DNA from: Indolivaga macrotermitis
Lineage (GTDB): Bacteria; Bacteroidota; Bacteroidia; Bacteroidales; Dysgonomonadaceae
Assembly: GCF_900128985.1 (NCBI RefSeq)
Contig: NZ_FQUC01000009.1
Span: 113,033 to 177,032 of the forward strand
DNA: 64,000 nt
Direction: 5' to 3'
Shown in pieces: positions 18,847 to 28,052 of the stretch. The number at the start of each line of letters is the position of its first letter. The first letter of the stretch is position 1. The notes under the pieces were generated by a model. That model was not told where the DNA came from. It saw only the letters and a list, made by a program, of their open reading frames with translations, and searched no databases. The position numbers and the translations under genes were made by a program.

Positions 18847-19605
18847 TTATTTTCTAATTTGAGTAGAATCCGGCCTGGCTACATCTTTTTTCAACTCTTC
18901 TGTGCCTTTCAGTTCTATATCGTATAATAATATCTTATAGTCCATCTGTGAAGTATTTATATGTATATATCCACTGATATCTTTTATGGATGAAGATATA
19001 TTTGGGTTTAATATTTTAGGTGTGATTTTATCTTGAAAAGTCTGGCGTTTTATAACAACAGTATCCGTATATTCGAAACGGACAGTAAGTTCTGCTGAAG
19101 CATTGTCTGATATCCCCAAGCTTTTTAGGCTGATTTCCATATTGGTATAATCTTTAGCTTTGATAGAATCGATATCGAAACTTAAATAAGGATTAGCCTC
19201 AGTCAGGTATGTATAATAGGGTAGAAGTGAGCCATTAATTTTATTGGCTTTAATTGCCGGTATATTTTTTTCGAGGACTAAAGACTCGCGCTTCAGACGT
19301 GCTGATACAGAATCGGATATTCTTAAGAATTCTTCCGGGTGATCGGCATACCATACTAATGAAGAGTCTAAGTCGGCTTGGGTTATTCCATGTTTAAGAA
19401 AAACCCCATCCAATAAAGCTTTCTTATTTTCAGCATCTTTAAAATCGTCATACTTATTCTGATATATTGCATCAACTAACTGCATGTCATACAATATATC
19501 CTCCATTTTATCTCTAGATAGTTTCTTATTTCCTTTACCACATGTAATGAAACACATAGCTAGGAATAGGGACAAAATCAAATATAGAAACCGTAATTTA
19601 TTCAT
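18847..19605 (-). CDS. DUF4296-type lipoprotein
   Basis: Starts MNKLRFLYLILSLFLAMCFI with a lipobox-like ITCGKG, so it is an exported lipoprotein lipidated near Cys22. The region just after the lipobox (KLSRDKMEDILYDMQLVDAI... through HGITQADLDSSLVWYADHPE) matches the DUF4296 pattern of Bacteroidota lipoproteins. A beta-rich C-terminal part follows. Its ATG overlaps the 3' end of lspA by 8 bp, the last gene pair of the ileS operon. That arrangement places a lipoprotein directly behind its own signal peptidase. Function unknown. Confidence 0.85.
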   Translation of the reverse strand: MNKLRFLYLILSLFLAMCFITCGKGNKKLSRDKMEDILYDMQLVDAIYQNKYDDFKDAENKKALLDGVFLKHGITQADLDSSLVWYADHPEEFLRISDSVSARLKRESLVLEKNIPAIKANKINGSLLPYYTYLTEANPYLSFDIDSIKAKDYTNMEISLKSLGISDNASAELTVRFEYTDTVVIKRQTFQDKITPKILNPNISSSIKDISGYIHINTSQMDYKILLYDIELKGTEELKKDVARPDSTQIRK

Positions 19606-20221
19606 TAGGTTTTTGCATTGTTTCGGTTAATGTTTTTCGATAAAATATCAACAGTAATGCAATACCGATGGTAATAGCTGAATCCGCAAAATTAAATATA
19701 GGGCGGAAAAACAAGAAGTCTTCACCTCCCCATATGGGTAACCATTGCGGGAAAGTACCTTCTATAAGGGGAAAGTAGAACATGTCTACAACTTTTCCGT
19801 GCAACCAACTGGAATATCCGTTACCGAAAGGAACCATACTTGCAACATGCCCCGGATAGCTGGCAGTGAAGATCTCACCATAGAATACACTATCAATTAT
19901 ATTCCCGATAGCTCCGGCTAAAATAAGAGCAATAGAGGCAATGTAACCATGAGTGAAATTCTTTTTAACGAGCAGATATAAATAATATCCTATAAATCCT
20001 ACGGCAACGATTCGAAACAGGGATAAAAATAGCTTACCAATGACTTCGATGCCGAATGCCATTCCGTTATTTTCTACGAAATAAATTTTAAACCAACTTG
20101 CAATCTCGATGGATTCATAAAGTGCCATGTTGGTTTTTACCCAAATTTTGATAATCTGATCAATAACAATAATAAGCAGAACAACAATAATAGCTGTTGC
20201 TCCCTTTGGGAAATTTCGCAT
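19598..20221 (-). CDS. lspA: lipoprotein signal peptidase (signal peptidase II)
   Basis: Cleaves the signal peptide of diacylglyceryl-modified prolipoproteins in the inner membrane. It has four hydrophobic segments and the family motifs IDQIIKIWVK, YFVENNGMAFGI, the first catalytic aspartate in LAGAIGNIIDSVFYG and the second in IFNFADSAITIG. At 207 residues it is longer than the E. coli enzyme (about 164). The extra residues lie in a periplasmic loop (about 125-165), as seen in Bacteroidota. It lies between the DksA-like and DUF4296 genes in the minus-strand operon. Confidence 0.95.
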   Translation of the reverse strand: MRNFPKGATAIIVVLLIIVIDQIIKIWVKTNMALYESIEIASWFKIYFVENNGMAFGIEVIGKLFLSLFRIVAVGFIGYYLYLLVKKNFTHGYIASIALILAGAIGNIIDSVFYGEIFTASYPGHVASMVPFGNGYSSWLHGKVVDMFYFPLIEGTFPQWLPIWGGEDFLFFRPIFNFADSAITIGIALLLIFYRKTLTETMQKPNE

Positions 20222-20340
20222 AAGAATATATTCGTAATAAATTTCAGAAGAAAAAATAGTAAAACTATTGTAATCTTACTATTTCTCCCTCTGATTTGAG
20301 ATTTTTAATGCTAATTCTCAACTCTGTTAGTTGAAATAAA

Positions 20341-20721
20341 TTATTTCGAACCTCCGTTCTTTGCTTCGATGCTCAATGTTGCATGAGGCACAGCACGTAA
20401 ACGTTCTTTTGGTATGAGTTTACCGGTTTCGCGGCAAATACCATATGTTTTATTTTCGATACGGATCAATGCTGCCTGAAGGTTTTGTATAAACTTCATT
20501 TGACGTTGAGCCAATCGTCCTGCTTCTTCTTTCGATAATGTAGCAGCTCCTTCTTCCAAAACCTTAAATGTTGGAGATGTATCTGTTACATCATTTCCAT
20601 CAGAGTTTGTAATTGATGCTTTAAGTCCTTCGTACTCTTCTTTCGCCTTGTCTAATTTTTGTAGAATCAAATCGCGAAATTCATCTAACTCTTCGTCTGT
20701 ATATCTTGTCTTTTCTGCCAT
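20341..20721 (-). CDS. TraR/DksA-family protein with degenerate zinc finger
   Basis: A 126-residue DksA-like protein: an N-terminal coiled coil (about 5-75) then the finger-like segment YGICRETGKLIPKERLRAVP. Only one of the four zinc cysteines remains (Cys in GIC; the others are T, S and A), so it probably folds without zinc. The frame extends 9 codons upstream to a TTG. I chose the ATG at 20721 because GGGAGG, a strong and unusual Shine-Dalgarno for this phylum, lies just before it. It sits between ileS and lspA. Presumed role: modulating RNA polymerase, possibly with ppGpp (family knowledge; not shown here). Confidence 0.88.
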   Translation of the reverse strand: MAEKTRYTDEELDEFRDLILQKLDKAKEEYEGLKASITNSDGNDVTDTSPTFKVLEEGAATLSKEEAGRLAQRQMKFIQNLQAALIRIENKTYGICRETGKLIPKERLRAVPHATLSIEAKNGGSK

Positions 20722-20757
20722 AACTGTTCCTCCCTTTAGAATTTCCAATTTAATTAT

Positions 20758-23700
20758 TTATGTTTTTTCAATAAAAATATTCAATATAAGGTCATCCATA
20801 TCCGAAATTTCAACTCCTTCGACATGCGCTTCGAGAGTAACTTCATCGGCTAATACTTGTCCTGCAATATAGTCTTTATATTCTGAAATTGCACCACGTA
20901 TTTGCTCAATATCTGATATTTTTACCCGAATACGATCTGTAATATCCAAACCGCTCGATTTTCTGATATTTTGTATACGGTTCACCAATTCCCGGGCAAT
21001 CCCTTCTTTCTTTAAAGAATCGGTTATTGTTATGTCCAAAGCAACGGTCAATCGGCCTTCATTAGCAACCAGCCATCCTTCTATATCTTCTGATATGATT
21101 TCAGCATCGGCTAATTCAATAGTTGCAGTTTGTCCTTCAATATCAAATGTATACGAACCTTCTTTTTCGAACTGGCATATCGCCTCCTGATTCATTATTT
21201 GTACGGCTGCTGCCAGCTGCTTCATAATCTTACCATAACGAGGCCCCAGTTTTTTGAAATCAGGTTTAACCTTTTTCACTAATATTCCGGCTGCATTGTC
21301 TACATATTTGAGCTCTTTCACGTTCACCTCATTCAAGATCAGGTCACGAACAGCTTCAATTGCGGTTTCCTGACTTTTATCAAGTACGGGAATCATTATC
21401 TGAGTTAAAGGTTGACGAACTTTAATATTCACCTTGCGTCTTAATGCTAATATCATAGATGATATGCTTTGGGCGATTTGCATTCTTTCCTCCAAAGCTT
21501 TGTCTACTACGGTAACTTCGTAAACCGGGAAATCAGCTAAATGAACAGATTCAAGCGCATTTTGTTCGCAAGCCGAAGTCAAATCTGTGTATAATCTGTC
21601 GGCATAAAAAGGCGAAATAGGAGCTATAAGCTTTGAAATAGTTTCAAGACATGTGTAAAGGGTCTGGTAAGCCGATAATTTGTCTTGATCCATATCTCCT
21701 CCCCAGAAACGTTTACGGTTTAAGCGTACATACCAGTTACTGAGATTATCATTTACAAAGTCAGAGATAGCACGACCTGCTTTTGTAGGCTCGTATGTAT
21801 TATAATATTCATCAACATCTTTTACCAGCGTGTTTAATAACGAGATAATCCAGCGGTCGATCTCAGGACGTTCCGAAACCGGAATCTGAGGCTGTGAGTT
21901 ATCGAATTTATCAACATTGGCATATAGAGCAAAAAACGAATATGTATTGTATAGTGTTCCGAAAAATTTACGGCGTACTTCGTCAATACCTTCTGTATCG
22001 AACTTCAGGTTGTCCCATGGAGATGCATTTGTGATCATGTACCAACGCAGAGGATCGGAGCCATATTTTTCTATGGTTTCGAACGGATCTACAGCATTGC
22101 CTAAACGCTTAGACATCTTGTTTCCATTCTTATCCAGAACCAGTCCATTGGATATCACATTTTTAAAAGCTATGCTGCCCCTCACCATAGTAGATATGGC
22201 ATGCAGGGTGAAAAACCAACCCCTGGTTTGGTCTACTCCTTCTGCAATGAAATCGGCAGGGTATATCTTCATGAATTCTTCTGCATTGATATTTGGGAAA
22301 AATACTTGTGCAAAAGGCATAGCACCCGAATCGAACCATACGTCTATAAGATCGAGTTCTCGCTTCATTGGTTTTCCGGATGCTGAAACTAAAACAATAT
22401 TATCAACATAAGGACGATGTAAATCTATTTTTTCGTAATTAGCTTTATCCAGATTACCGGTTTCAAAGCCTTTCCATGGATTCTCTTTCATGAATCCGGC
22501 TTTAACGGATTTCTCTATTTCTTCGAACAGCTCTTTTACCGAACCAATACACAACTCTTCTTTTCCGTCATCGGTTCTCCAGATGGGTAACGGAGTGCCC
22601 CAATAACGGCTACGGCTAAGGTTCCAGTCTTGCAGATTTTCGAGCCATTTACCAAAGCGTCCTGTCCCTGTTGATTGAGGCTTCCAGTTGATTGTTTTAT
22701 TTAGTTCAATCAATTGATCGCGACACGCCGTAGTACGGATAAACCAGCTATCCAGTGGATAATATAGAACGGGTTTGTCTGTCCTCCAGCAATGAGGATA
22801 ATTGTGTATTTGCTTTTCGATACGGAATGCTTTATTCGATTGCTTCAGCATTACAGAGATATCGATATCCAGAGTTGAGTCATTTTCAGTTAAAGTGGCA
22901 TCATAGTCATTTTTGACATATCGTCCGGCATATTCACTGTAAAGATCTACGTTTACACTTTTCTTTACATAATCAGCATCTAAGTCCTCTATCCGGAAAT
23001 ACTTACCGGTAAGGTCTACCATCGGACGAAGATTTCCATCTTTGTCTGTAAACATGAGTGCCGGTACGCCATTGGCTTTAGCTACTTTAGCATCATCAGC
23101 ACCAAAGGTAGGAGCGATGTGTACTATACCCGTACCATCTTCTGTTGTAACAAAGTCCCCGACAATCACTTTAAAAGCCCCTTCACCCGGATTCACCCAT
23201 GGGATAAGTTGTTCATAGGCTATTCCTGCTAAATCCGAACCTTTCCATGAAGCTACAATCTTGTAAGGAATTAGTTTATCTCCGGCTTTGTAATCTTCTA
23301 AAGCCAAATCGGCAGCTTTGGGATTGAACAAACTCGATACAAGAGAATTTGCAACCACAGCGGTCATCTTATCTCCTGTATACGGATTGTATGTCTGTAC
23401 AGCTACATATTCAATTTCAGGTCCAACAGCTAATGCCGTATTTGAAGGCAAAGTCCACGGAGTAGTTGTCCATGCTAAAAAATAAGCAGTACCGAAATTC
23501 GACATTTCAGGTTTAGGATCAACTATCTTAAACTGGGCTACGCATGTAGTATCTTTTACATCCCTGTAACACCCCGGTTGATTCAATTCATGGGAACTCA
23601 ATCCGGTACCGGCAGCGGGGGAGTATGGCTGTATAGTATATCCTTTATATAAATATCCTTTGTTATATAACTCTTTCAGTAAATACCAAAGAGTTTCTAT

Positions 23701-24171
23701 ATAACGGTTATCGTATGTGATATAAGGGTCATTCATATCTACCCAATATCCCATTTTGGTAGTCAGGTCTTCCCACTCTTTAGTGTATTTCATTACCTCC
23801 TTGCGACAGGCGTTGTTATACTCATCAACAGAGATTTTCTTACCTATATCTTCTTTGGTTATGCCTAAAGATTTTTCAACACTTAATTCGACAGGTAATC
23901 CATGTGTATCCCAACCTGCTTTTCTGTTAACCAGAAAGCCCTTCATCGTTTTGTAACGACAGAAAATATCTTTAATAGAACGAGCCATTACGTGGTGAAT
24001 ACCCGGCATGCCATTTGCAGAAGGAGGACCTTCATAAAAAACAAACGTGGGCGAGCCTTTTCTTACTTCGAGACTTTTTTGAAATAAGTCCAGTTTATTC
24101 CATTTATCCAACATCTCTTTATTGATATCGGACAGATTGAAATTGTTGTATTCTGTAAATTTTTTGCTCAT
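20758..24171 (-). CDS. ileS: isoleucyl-tRNA synthetase, IleS2-like with GXHH signature
   Basis: Charges tRNA(Ile). It is 1137 residues long, well above the bacterial IleS1 length, with an extended C-terminal part as in eukaryote-like IleS2. The editing (CP1) domain spans roughly 190-420. The class I signature normally written HXGH reads G57-I-H-H60 here (nt 23992-24003), and the second signature is KMSKR (NGNKMSKRLGN). An IleS2 subgroup with this swap has been described as highly resistant to the inhibitor mupirocin. It is the first gene of a four-gene minus-strand operon and has a near-consensus promoter. Confidence 0.96.
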   Translation of the reverse strand: MSKKFTEYNNFNLSDINKEMLDKWNKLDLFQKSLEVRKGSPTFVFYEGPPSANGMPGIHHVMARSIKDIFCRYKTMKGFLVNRKAGWDTHGLPVELSVEKSLGITKEDIGKKISVDEYNNACRKEVMKYTKEWEDLTTKMGYWVDMNDPYITYDNRYIETLWYLLKELYNKGYLYKGYTIQPYSPAAGTGLSSHELNQPGCYRDVKDTTCVAQFKIVDPKPEMSNFGTAYFLAWTTTPWTLPSNTALAVGPEIEYVAVQTYNPYTGDKMTAVVANSLVSSLFNPKAADLALEDYKAGDKLIPYKIVASWKGSDLAGIAYEQLIPWVNPGEGAFKVIVGDFVTTEDGTGIVHIAPTFGADDAKVAKANGVPALMFTDKDGNLRPMVDLTGKYFRIEDLDADYVKKSVNVDLYSEYAGRYVKNDYDATLTENDSTLDIDISVMLKQSNKAFRIEKQIHNYPHCWRTDKPVLYYPLDSWFIRTTACRDQLIELNKTINWKPQSTGTGRFGKWLENLQDWNLSRSRYWGTPLPIWRTDDGKEELCIGSVKELFEEIEKSVKAGFMKENPWKGFETGNLDKANYEKIDLHRPYVDNIVLVSASGKPMKRELDLIDVWFDSGAMPFAQVFFPNINAEEFMKIYPADFIAEGVDQTRGWFFTLHAISTMVRGSIAFKNVISNGLVLDKNGNKMSKRLGNAVDPFETIEKYGSDPLRWYMITNASPWDNLKFDTEGIDEVRRKFFGTLYNTYSFFALYANVDKFDNSQPQIPVSERPEIDRWIISLLNTLVKDVDEYYNTYEPTKAGRAISDFVNDNLSNWYVRLNRKRFWGGDMDQDKLSAYQTLYTCLETISKLIAPISPFYADRLYTDLTSACEQNALESVHLADFPVYEVTVVDKALEERMQIAQSISSMILALRRKVNIKVRQPLTQIMIPVLDKSQETAIEAVRDLILNEVNVKELKYVDNAAGILVKKVKPDFKKLGPRYGKIMKQLAAAVQIMNQEAICQFEKEGSYTFDIEGQTATIELADAEIISEDIEGWLVANEGRLTVALDITITDSLKKEGIARELVNRIQNIRKSSGLDITDRIRVKISDIEQIRGAISEYKDYIAGQVLADEVTLEAHVEGVEISDMDDLILNIFIEKT

Positions 24172-24203
24172 AACTGAGGATACCTTTCCATTAAAAATTG
24201 CCG

Positions 24204-24234
24204 CAAAGATAATAAAAAAACAAATGTCATTATA
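24204..24234 (-). promoter_or_regulatory. promoter of the ileS operon
   Basis: Read on the minus strand, TTTG (24234-24231), a 19-bp spacer and TATCTTTG (24211-24204) match the Bacteroidota -33/-7 consensus, 33 bp upstream of the ileS ATG. Confidence 0.8.
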
Positions 24235-24365
24235 TAAATATGGAGCGTAAGAAAGTAAAATACAGTTAACAATATATCGTTTTAGAATTGACCTGGTTTC
24301 TGAAAGGAGAGAATGCCTGTTTTTTTATTACATTTGTTCGTTTTTTAATATATAATAGCAAGTTC

Positions 24366-25907
24366 ATGAATAAAACAAAATATTATTTTTCATTTCTCGC
24401 TCTGTTTTTTATGGGTTCGCTTGCAGCTCAGAATGTTAGTGAAAATGAAAATAGGCTTAAAAATGATACAGCAAGGGTTGCAATCTGTGGTTTTGTACCT
24501 CGGCAATACAACGACGTGCCGGATGGGTTCCTTGTGAAAGCCGAAACTATGGGGACCTTCTCTGATGGAGACTTCGCTCCTTTCTGGTTAACCAATAATC
24601 AATTCGGGTTGGGGTCTGCTGAGACGAATAAAGAGTACTTAAGAATAAACTCACTTTTAAACAGAAATTACGGATCGGGTAACTCAAATGTGTTGTTGTC
24701 GGTAGGTATTGATATGCTTGTGTCCCATAATTTGCAATCCGATTTTTACTTTCATCAACTGTATGCAGATTTGAAGTACAAGAAGGCACTTCTTTCTGTG
24801 GGTGCGAAAGAGAGATATTCTCTATTCAAAAACAAAGATTTAAGTACCGGCGGTATGACATTATCGGCCAATGCCCGTCCTATACCGCAAGTTGAAGTGA
24901 GTATTCCTGATTTTATAACAGTCCCTTATACTAAAGGCTATTTACAGTTTATGGGAGGTCTGTCATATGGTTGGTTTGGTGATGATAAATTTAAGCGAAA
25001 GAATGTGGATGACGGATATTATGCCGAAAAAGTATTATACCACCGGAAATATGGATTTCTGAAATTTGAAAAAGTTCCCGAATGGAGTTTCATTGTAGGT
25101 GCAGAAATGGATACTCAATGGGGTGGCCATTTTTATCATGCAGGAGAATATTGGGAGAAAGGCTCTGCTAAAATAGGAGATTTTTTCAAAGTTTTGCTTC
25201 CGATGAAAGGAGGAGGTGATTCAAATTTAACCGATCGCCAGAATATTGTAGGAAATGTGTATGGTAGTACCCATTTTATTGTAAGCCACAAGAGAAAAGA
25301 CTTTACGGTAAAAGCTTATCATGAGCATTTTTTTGAAGACCATTCAGGGTTATTTTTTAAAAATATGCCTGATGGATTGTATGGGATCGAAGTTAATCTG
25401 AATAAAAAAGGCTGGTTGACTGGTATTCTGTTCGAATATTTGCATACGAAAGATCAATCAGGACCCTTCTTGTGGGATAAGAATGATGCTATTCCGGTGC
25501 AGGTTAGTGGTGGCGATAATTATTATAATCATGTGGATTATGCATCTTTAACTAATTATGGATTCGTATTAGGGAATCCTTTACTTACTTCACCAATTTA
25601 TAATAAGGGGCAGTCTTTGACAGTATACAATACACGCCTATCCAGTTTTAACGGAGGGATTAGTGGGTATATAATATCCGATCTTAAATATCGGGCTTTG
25701 GTTACTTATTCCCGTAGTTGGGGAACACCTTTTGTTCCATCGCGGAGTATAAGAAATCAGTTTTCGAGTATGTTGGAAACTGTTTATACCAACAGAAACT
25801 TAAGAGACTGGACTTTTTCGGGAGCTGTAGCCTATGACAACTCAAATATGGTCGGCGACAATGTTGGTGTACAATTTAAAATATCTAAGCTATTTAGAAT
25901 ACAATAG
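24366..25907 (+). CDS. capsule assembly Wzi-family outer-membrane protein
   Basis: Outer-membrane beta-barrel likely to anchor or organise surface polysaccharide. A signal peptide (MNKTKYYFSFLALFFMGSLA, ending at AQN) is followed by the Wzi pattern: DGDFAPFWLTNNQFGLGS, YFHQLYADLKYKKALLSVGAKE, and barrel strands to the C-terminal FRIQ. The frame extends 26 codons upstream to a TTG at 24288, but the ATG at 24366 begins exactly at the signal peptide and is preferred. Length 513 residues from that start. The downstream acidic membrane protein is 52 bp away. Confidence 0.87.
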   Translation: MNKTKYYFSFLALFFMGSLAAQNVSENENRLKNDTARVAICGFVPRQYNDVPDGFLVKAETMGTFSDGDFAPFWLTNNQFGLGSAETNKEYLRINSLLNRNYGSGNSNVLLSVGIDMLVSHNLQSDFYFHQLYADLKYKKALLSVGAKERYSLFKNKDLSTGGMTLSANARPIPQVEVSIPDFITVPYTKGYLQFMGGLSYGWFGDDKFKRKNVDDGYYAEKVLYHRKYGFLKFEKVPEWSFIVGAEMDTQWGGHFYHAGEYWEKGSAKIGDFFKVLLPMKGGGDSNLTDRQNIVGNVYGSTHFIVSHKRKDFTVKAYHEHFFEDHSGLFFKNMPDGLYGIEVNLNKKGWLTGILFEYLHTKDQSGPFLWDKNDAIPVQVSGGDNYYNHVDYASLTNYGFVLGNPLLTSPIYNKGQSLTVYNTRLSSFNGGISGYIISDLKYRALVTYSRSWGTPFVPSRSIRNQFSSMLETVYTNRNLRDWTFSGAVAYDNSNMVGDNVGVQFKISKLFRIQ

Positions 25908-25959
25908 ACATTGATTTATTATTATTTTTGTACTTAATAAAATTCATCTTTTATCTCTT

Positions 25960-26880
25960 ATGGATAATCTTAAATCTGCAATAGCAGATAAAGTTCTGGA
26001 TATATCGTCTCTTAGTGGCGATGACATGAAAGTAAAGCTCGAAAAGATAAATCGTTTTCGGGATTTTGTTGATGCCTGTAGATCTCTGATTCTGAAGTAT
26101 CCGGCAATTGAGGCCGAACTACTCCGGATGGTCGAAAATAATGATTTTGATACACGCATAGCATCGTCACGTGTGGATACAATTATTCGTCTTTCGGAAA
26201 AAGAGGGGACTGTATCACAATCGTCAGAACAAAGAGTGGAAGATGATATCCATAATTTAGAAGAAATTGTTGAAAACATAGAGAATGTTGATGTTAAAAA
26301 AGAGAACTCTAAAGAAATAGAAGAAATAAATACCGCAACCGAGGATTTGGTCTCAACATCAAATCAGGTTACAGAACAGTCCCCGAAAGAAACAATTGAA
26401 AAACAAAAGCAGATAGCAGGAGAAGATAAAGATCCTGTACGTTATTTGCCGGAGGATGTTGATTACGAGGAGATAGATGAAGAGAAACAACAGCAATATG
26501 TCGATTACGAGGAGATAATAGAAGGCTCGGAAAAGGAAAGCCAACTAGCAATTGAAGAGCCAGACTCACCAAAACTATTACCTCAATCAGACGAGAAAGA
26601 ATCCATTCCGGAACAGAATAATGAGGTCTCCCGATCTGTTGTAGAGGCCAATATACAAACGCAAAGATCGTCTATCATTGAGGAGAAAGATAATAGAGGA
26701 AAAGATACTGCAAAGAAAGTATTACAAGTTTGTGCAATTGTAGCTGTTGTTGTAGCTTTGATTTTTATTATTCGTTTTGTAATAAATAACTGGCAAGCTA
26801 TTCTTTATGGTCTGGGTGCGGCTGTAGTTGTGGGCGGAATAGTTTGGTTTTTATTGAAAAAGAAAAAATCAGCAGAATAA
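25960..26880 (+). CDS. hypothetical acidic protein with C-terminal membrane segments
   Basis: Not recognised. Three parts can be seen. The first is a helical N-terminal domain (about 1-90). The second is a long glutamate/glutamine-rich, probably disordered stretch (about 90-245) that contains two near-copies of the heptad VDYEEIx. The third is a pair of hydrophobic helices at the C-terminus (about 250-298) ending in KKKKSAE. There is no signal peptide, so the acidic part is probably cytoplasmic and the protein tail-anchored. It sits between wzi and murB, both on the plus strand. A -7-like TATTTTTG lies at 25923-25930. Function unknown. Confidence 0.75.
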   Translation: MDNLKSAIADKVLDISSLSGDDMKVKLEKINRFRDFVDACRSLILKYPAIEAELLRMVENNDFDTRIASSRVDTIIRLSEKEGTVSQSSEQRVEDDIHNLEEIVENIENVDVKKENSKEIEEINTATEDLVSTSNQVTEQSPKETIEKQKQIAGEDKDPVRYLPEDVDYEEIDEEKQQQYVDYEEIIEGSEKESQLAIEEPDSPKLLPQSDEKESIPEQNNEVSRSVVEANIQTQRSSIIEEKDNRGKDTAKKVLQVCAIVAVVVALIFIIRFVINNWQAILYGLGAAVVVGGIVWFLLKKKKSAE

Positions 26881-26944
26881 AAGCCCTATTGTTTTACTAA
26901 TAATGTAACAATAAGTATTAATGATATATTTCTGAATCATAAAC

Positions 26945-26993
26945 ACTTATTGTTATTGAGCTTAACAAAGTAATAAAAAGGTCTGAGACCTAA
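26945..26993 (+). repeat. leader repeat with hairpin AGGTC-tga-GACCT, copy 2 (murB)
   Basis: The block contains CTTATTGTTA, then AATAAAAAGGTCTG and the inverted repeat at 26979-26983/26987-26991, ending 9 nt before the murB ATG. It aligns over about 45 nt with the leader of the acyl-CoA synthetase at 4401. A longer inverted repeat (AACAATAAGT/ACTTATTGTT) encloses the upstream part. Confidence 0.7.
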
Positions 26994-27000
26994 GTAACAT

Positions 27001-28008
27001 ATGTATCAGTATAATATACATTTAAAATCATATAATTCATTTCAGACAGAAGCATCTGCCAAAATATTTTGTGAACCAACAGATATTGCCCAGTTAAAGC
27101 AATGTTTGCTTGACTTTCGTGAAGAACAGAAACTGATTATTGGAAGTGGATGCAATTTATTTTTTACTAAAGATTTTGACGGATTGGTTATTCATCCTCA
27201 AATATTTGGTATCCGCGAAATTTCAGACATTTCGGATGAGTCAGATGAAGTATATCTTGAGGTGATGGCTTCTGAAGATTGGGATAACCTTGTCGAATTT
27301 TGTGTGGATAAAGGATATTCCGGTTTGGAAAATCTTTCATATATACCTAGTACAGTGGGGGCTGCTCCCGTGCAAAATATCGGGGCATACGGAGCAGAAG
27401 TAAAAGACTGTATACACGAGGTTATAGCCTTGGATATGAAAACTCTGGAGGTAATATCCTTTTCGAATGCCGAATGTGAATTTGCTTACCGTGATAGTAT
27501 TTTTAAAAAGCAACAAGACCGGTACGCTATCATATCAGTGGTTTTTATGTTGAAACGGTCATATACGTATACACCTAAATATACAGACCTGAATAATGAA
27601 TTAGCAGACGTTGATTCTCCGACTATCAGGGATGTAAGGGATGCTGTAGTACGGATTCGTCAACGAAAACTTCCGGATCATAAGGAATTACCAAATTGCG
27701 GAAGCTTTTTCAAAAATCCCTATATTACAAGAGAAATAGCGGAAAGAATAAAGTTAGAATATCCCGATTTACCTATATATCCCATTGATGGAGGCCTACT
27801 TAAAACATCAGCAGCGTTTCTTATCGATAGGGCAGGGTATAAGGGAAAACAATTAGGGCAGATAGGCACATATCCTAAACAAGCTCTAATTGTGGTTAAC
27901 TATGGTTCGACGGATGGGAATGATATTGTCTATTTTAAGAATGAGATACAGAAAGCTGTATTTGAAAAATTTGCGATAGAATTAGAACCTGAAGTGAGAA
28001 TATTATAA
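27001..28008 (+). CDS. murB: UDP-N-acetylenolpyruvoylglucosamine reductase (type I)
   Basis: FAD enzyme that reduces the enolpyruvyl group to give UDP-MurNAc, the second committed step of peptidoglycan synthesis. Visible motifs are the FAD-binding GSGCNLFFT, GLENLSYIPSTVGAAPVQNIGAYGAE split over residues 107-132, the YRDSIFK tyrosine and the catalytic serine in PNCGSFFKNP. At 335 residues, with the type I C-terminal region, it is normal. murA follows after 44 bp, so the two consecutive pathway enzymes are probably co-expressed in reverse pathway order. The start codon is preceded by the hairpin repeat. Confidence 0.95.
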   Translation: MYQYNIHLKSYNSFQTEASAKIFCEPTDIAQLKQCLLDFREEQKLIIGSGCNLFFTKDFDGLVIHPQIFGIREISDISDESDEVYLEVMASEDWDNLVEFCVDKGYSGLENLSYIPSTVGAAPVQNIGAYGAEVKDCIHEVIALDMKTLEVISFSNAECEFAYRDSIFKKQQDRYAIISVVFMLKRSYTYTPKYTDLNNELADVDSPTIRDVRDAVVRIRQRKLPDHKELPNCGSFFKNPYITREIAERIKLEYPDLPIYPIDGGLLKTSAAFLIDRAGYKGKQLGQIGTYPKQALIVVNYGSTDGNDIVYFKNEIQKAVFEKFAIELEPEVRIL

Positions 28009-28052
28009 AGAAAAAAACATTCCAGAGTAAAATATATAATTAAAACAGATAC

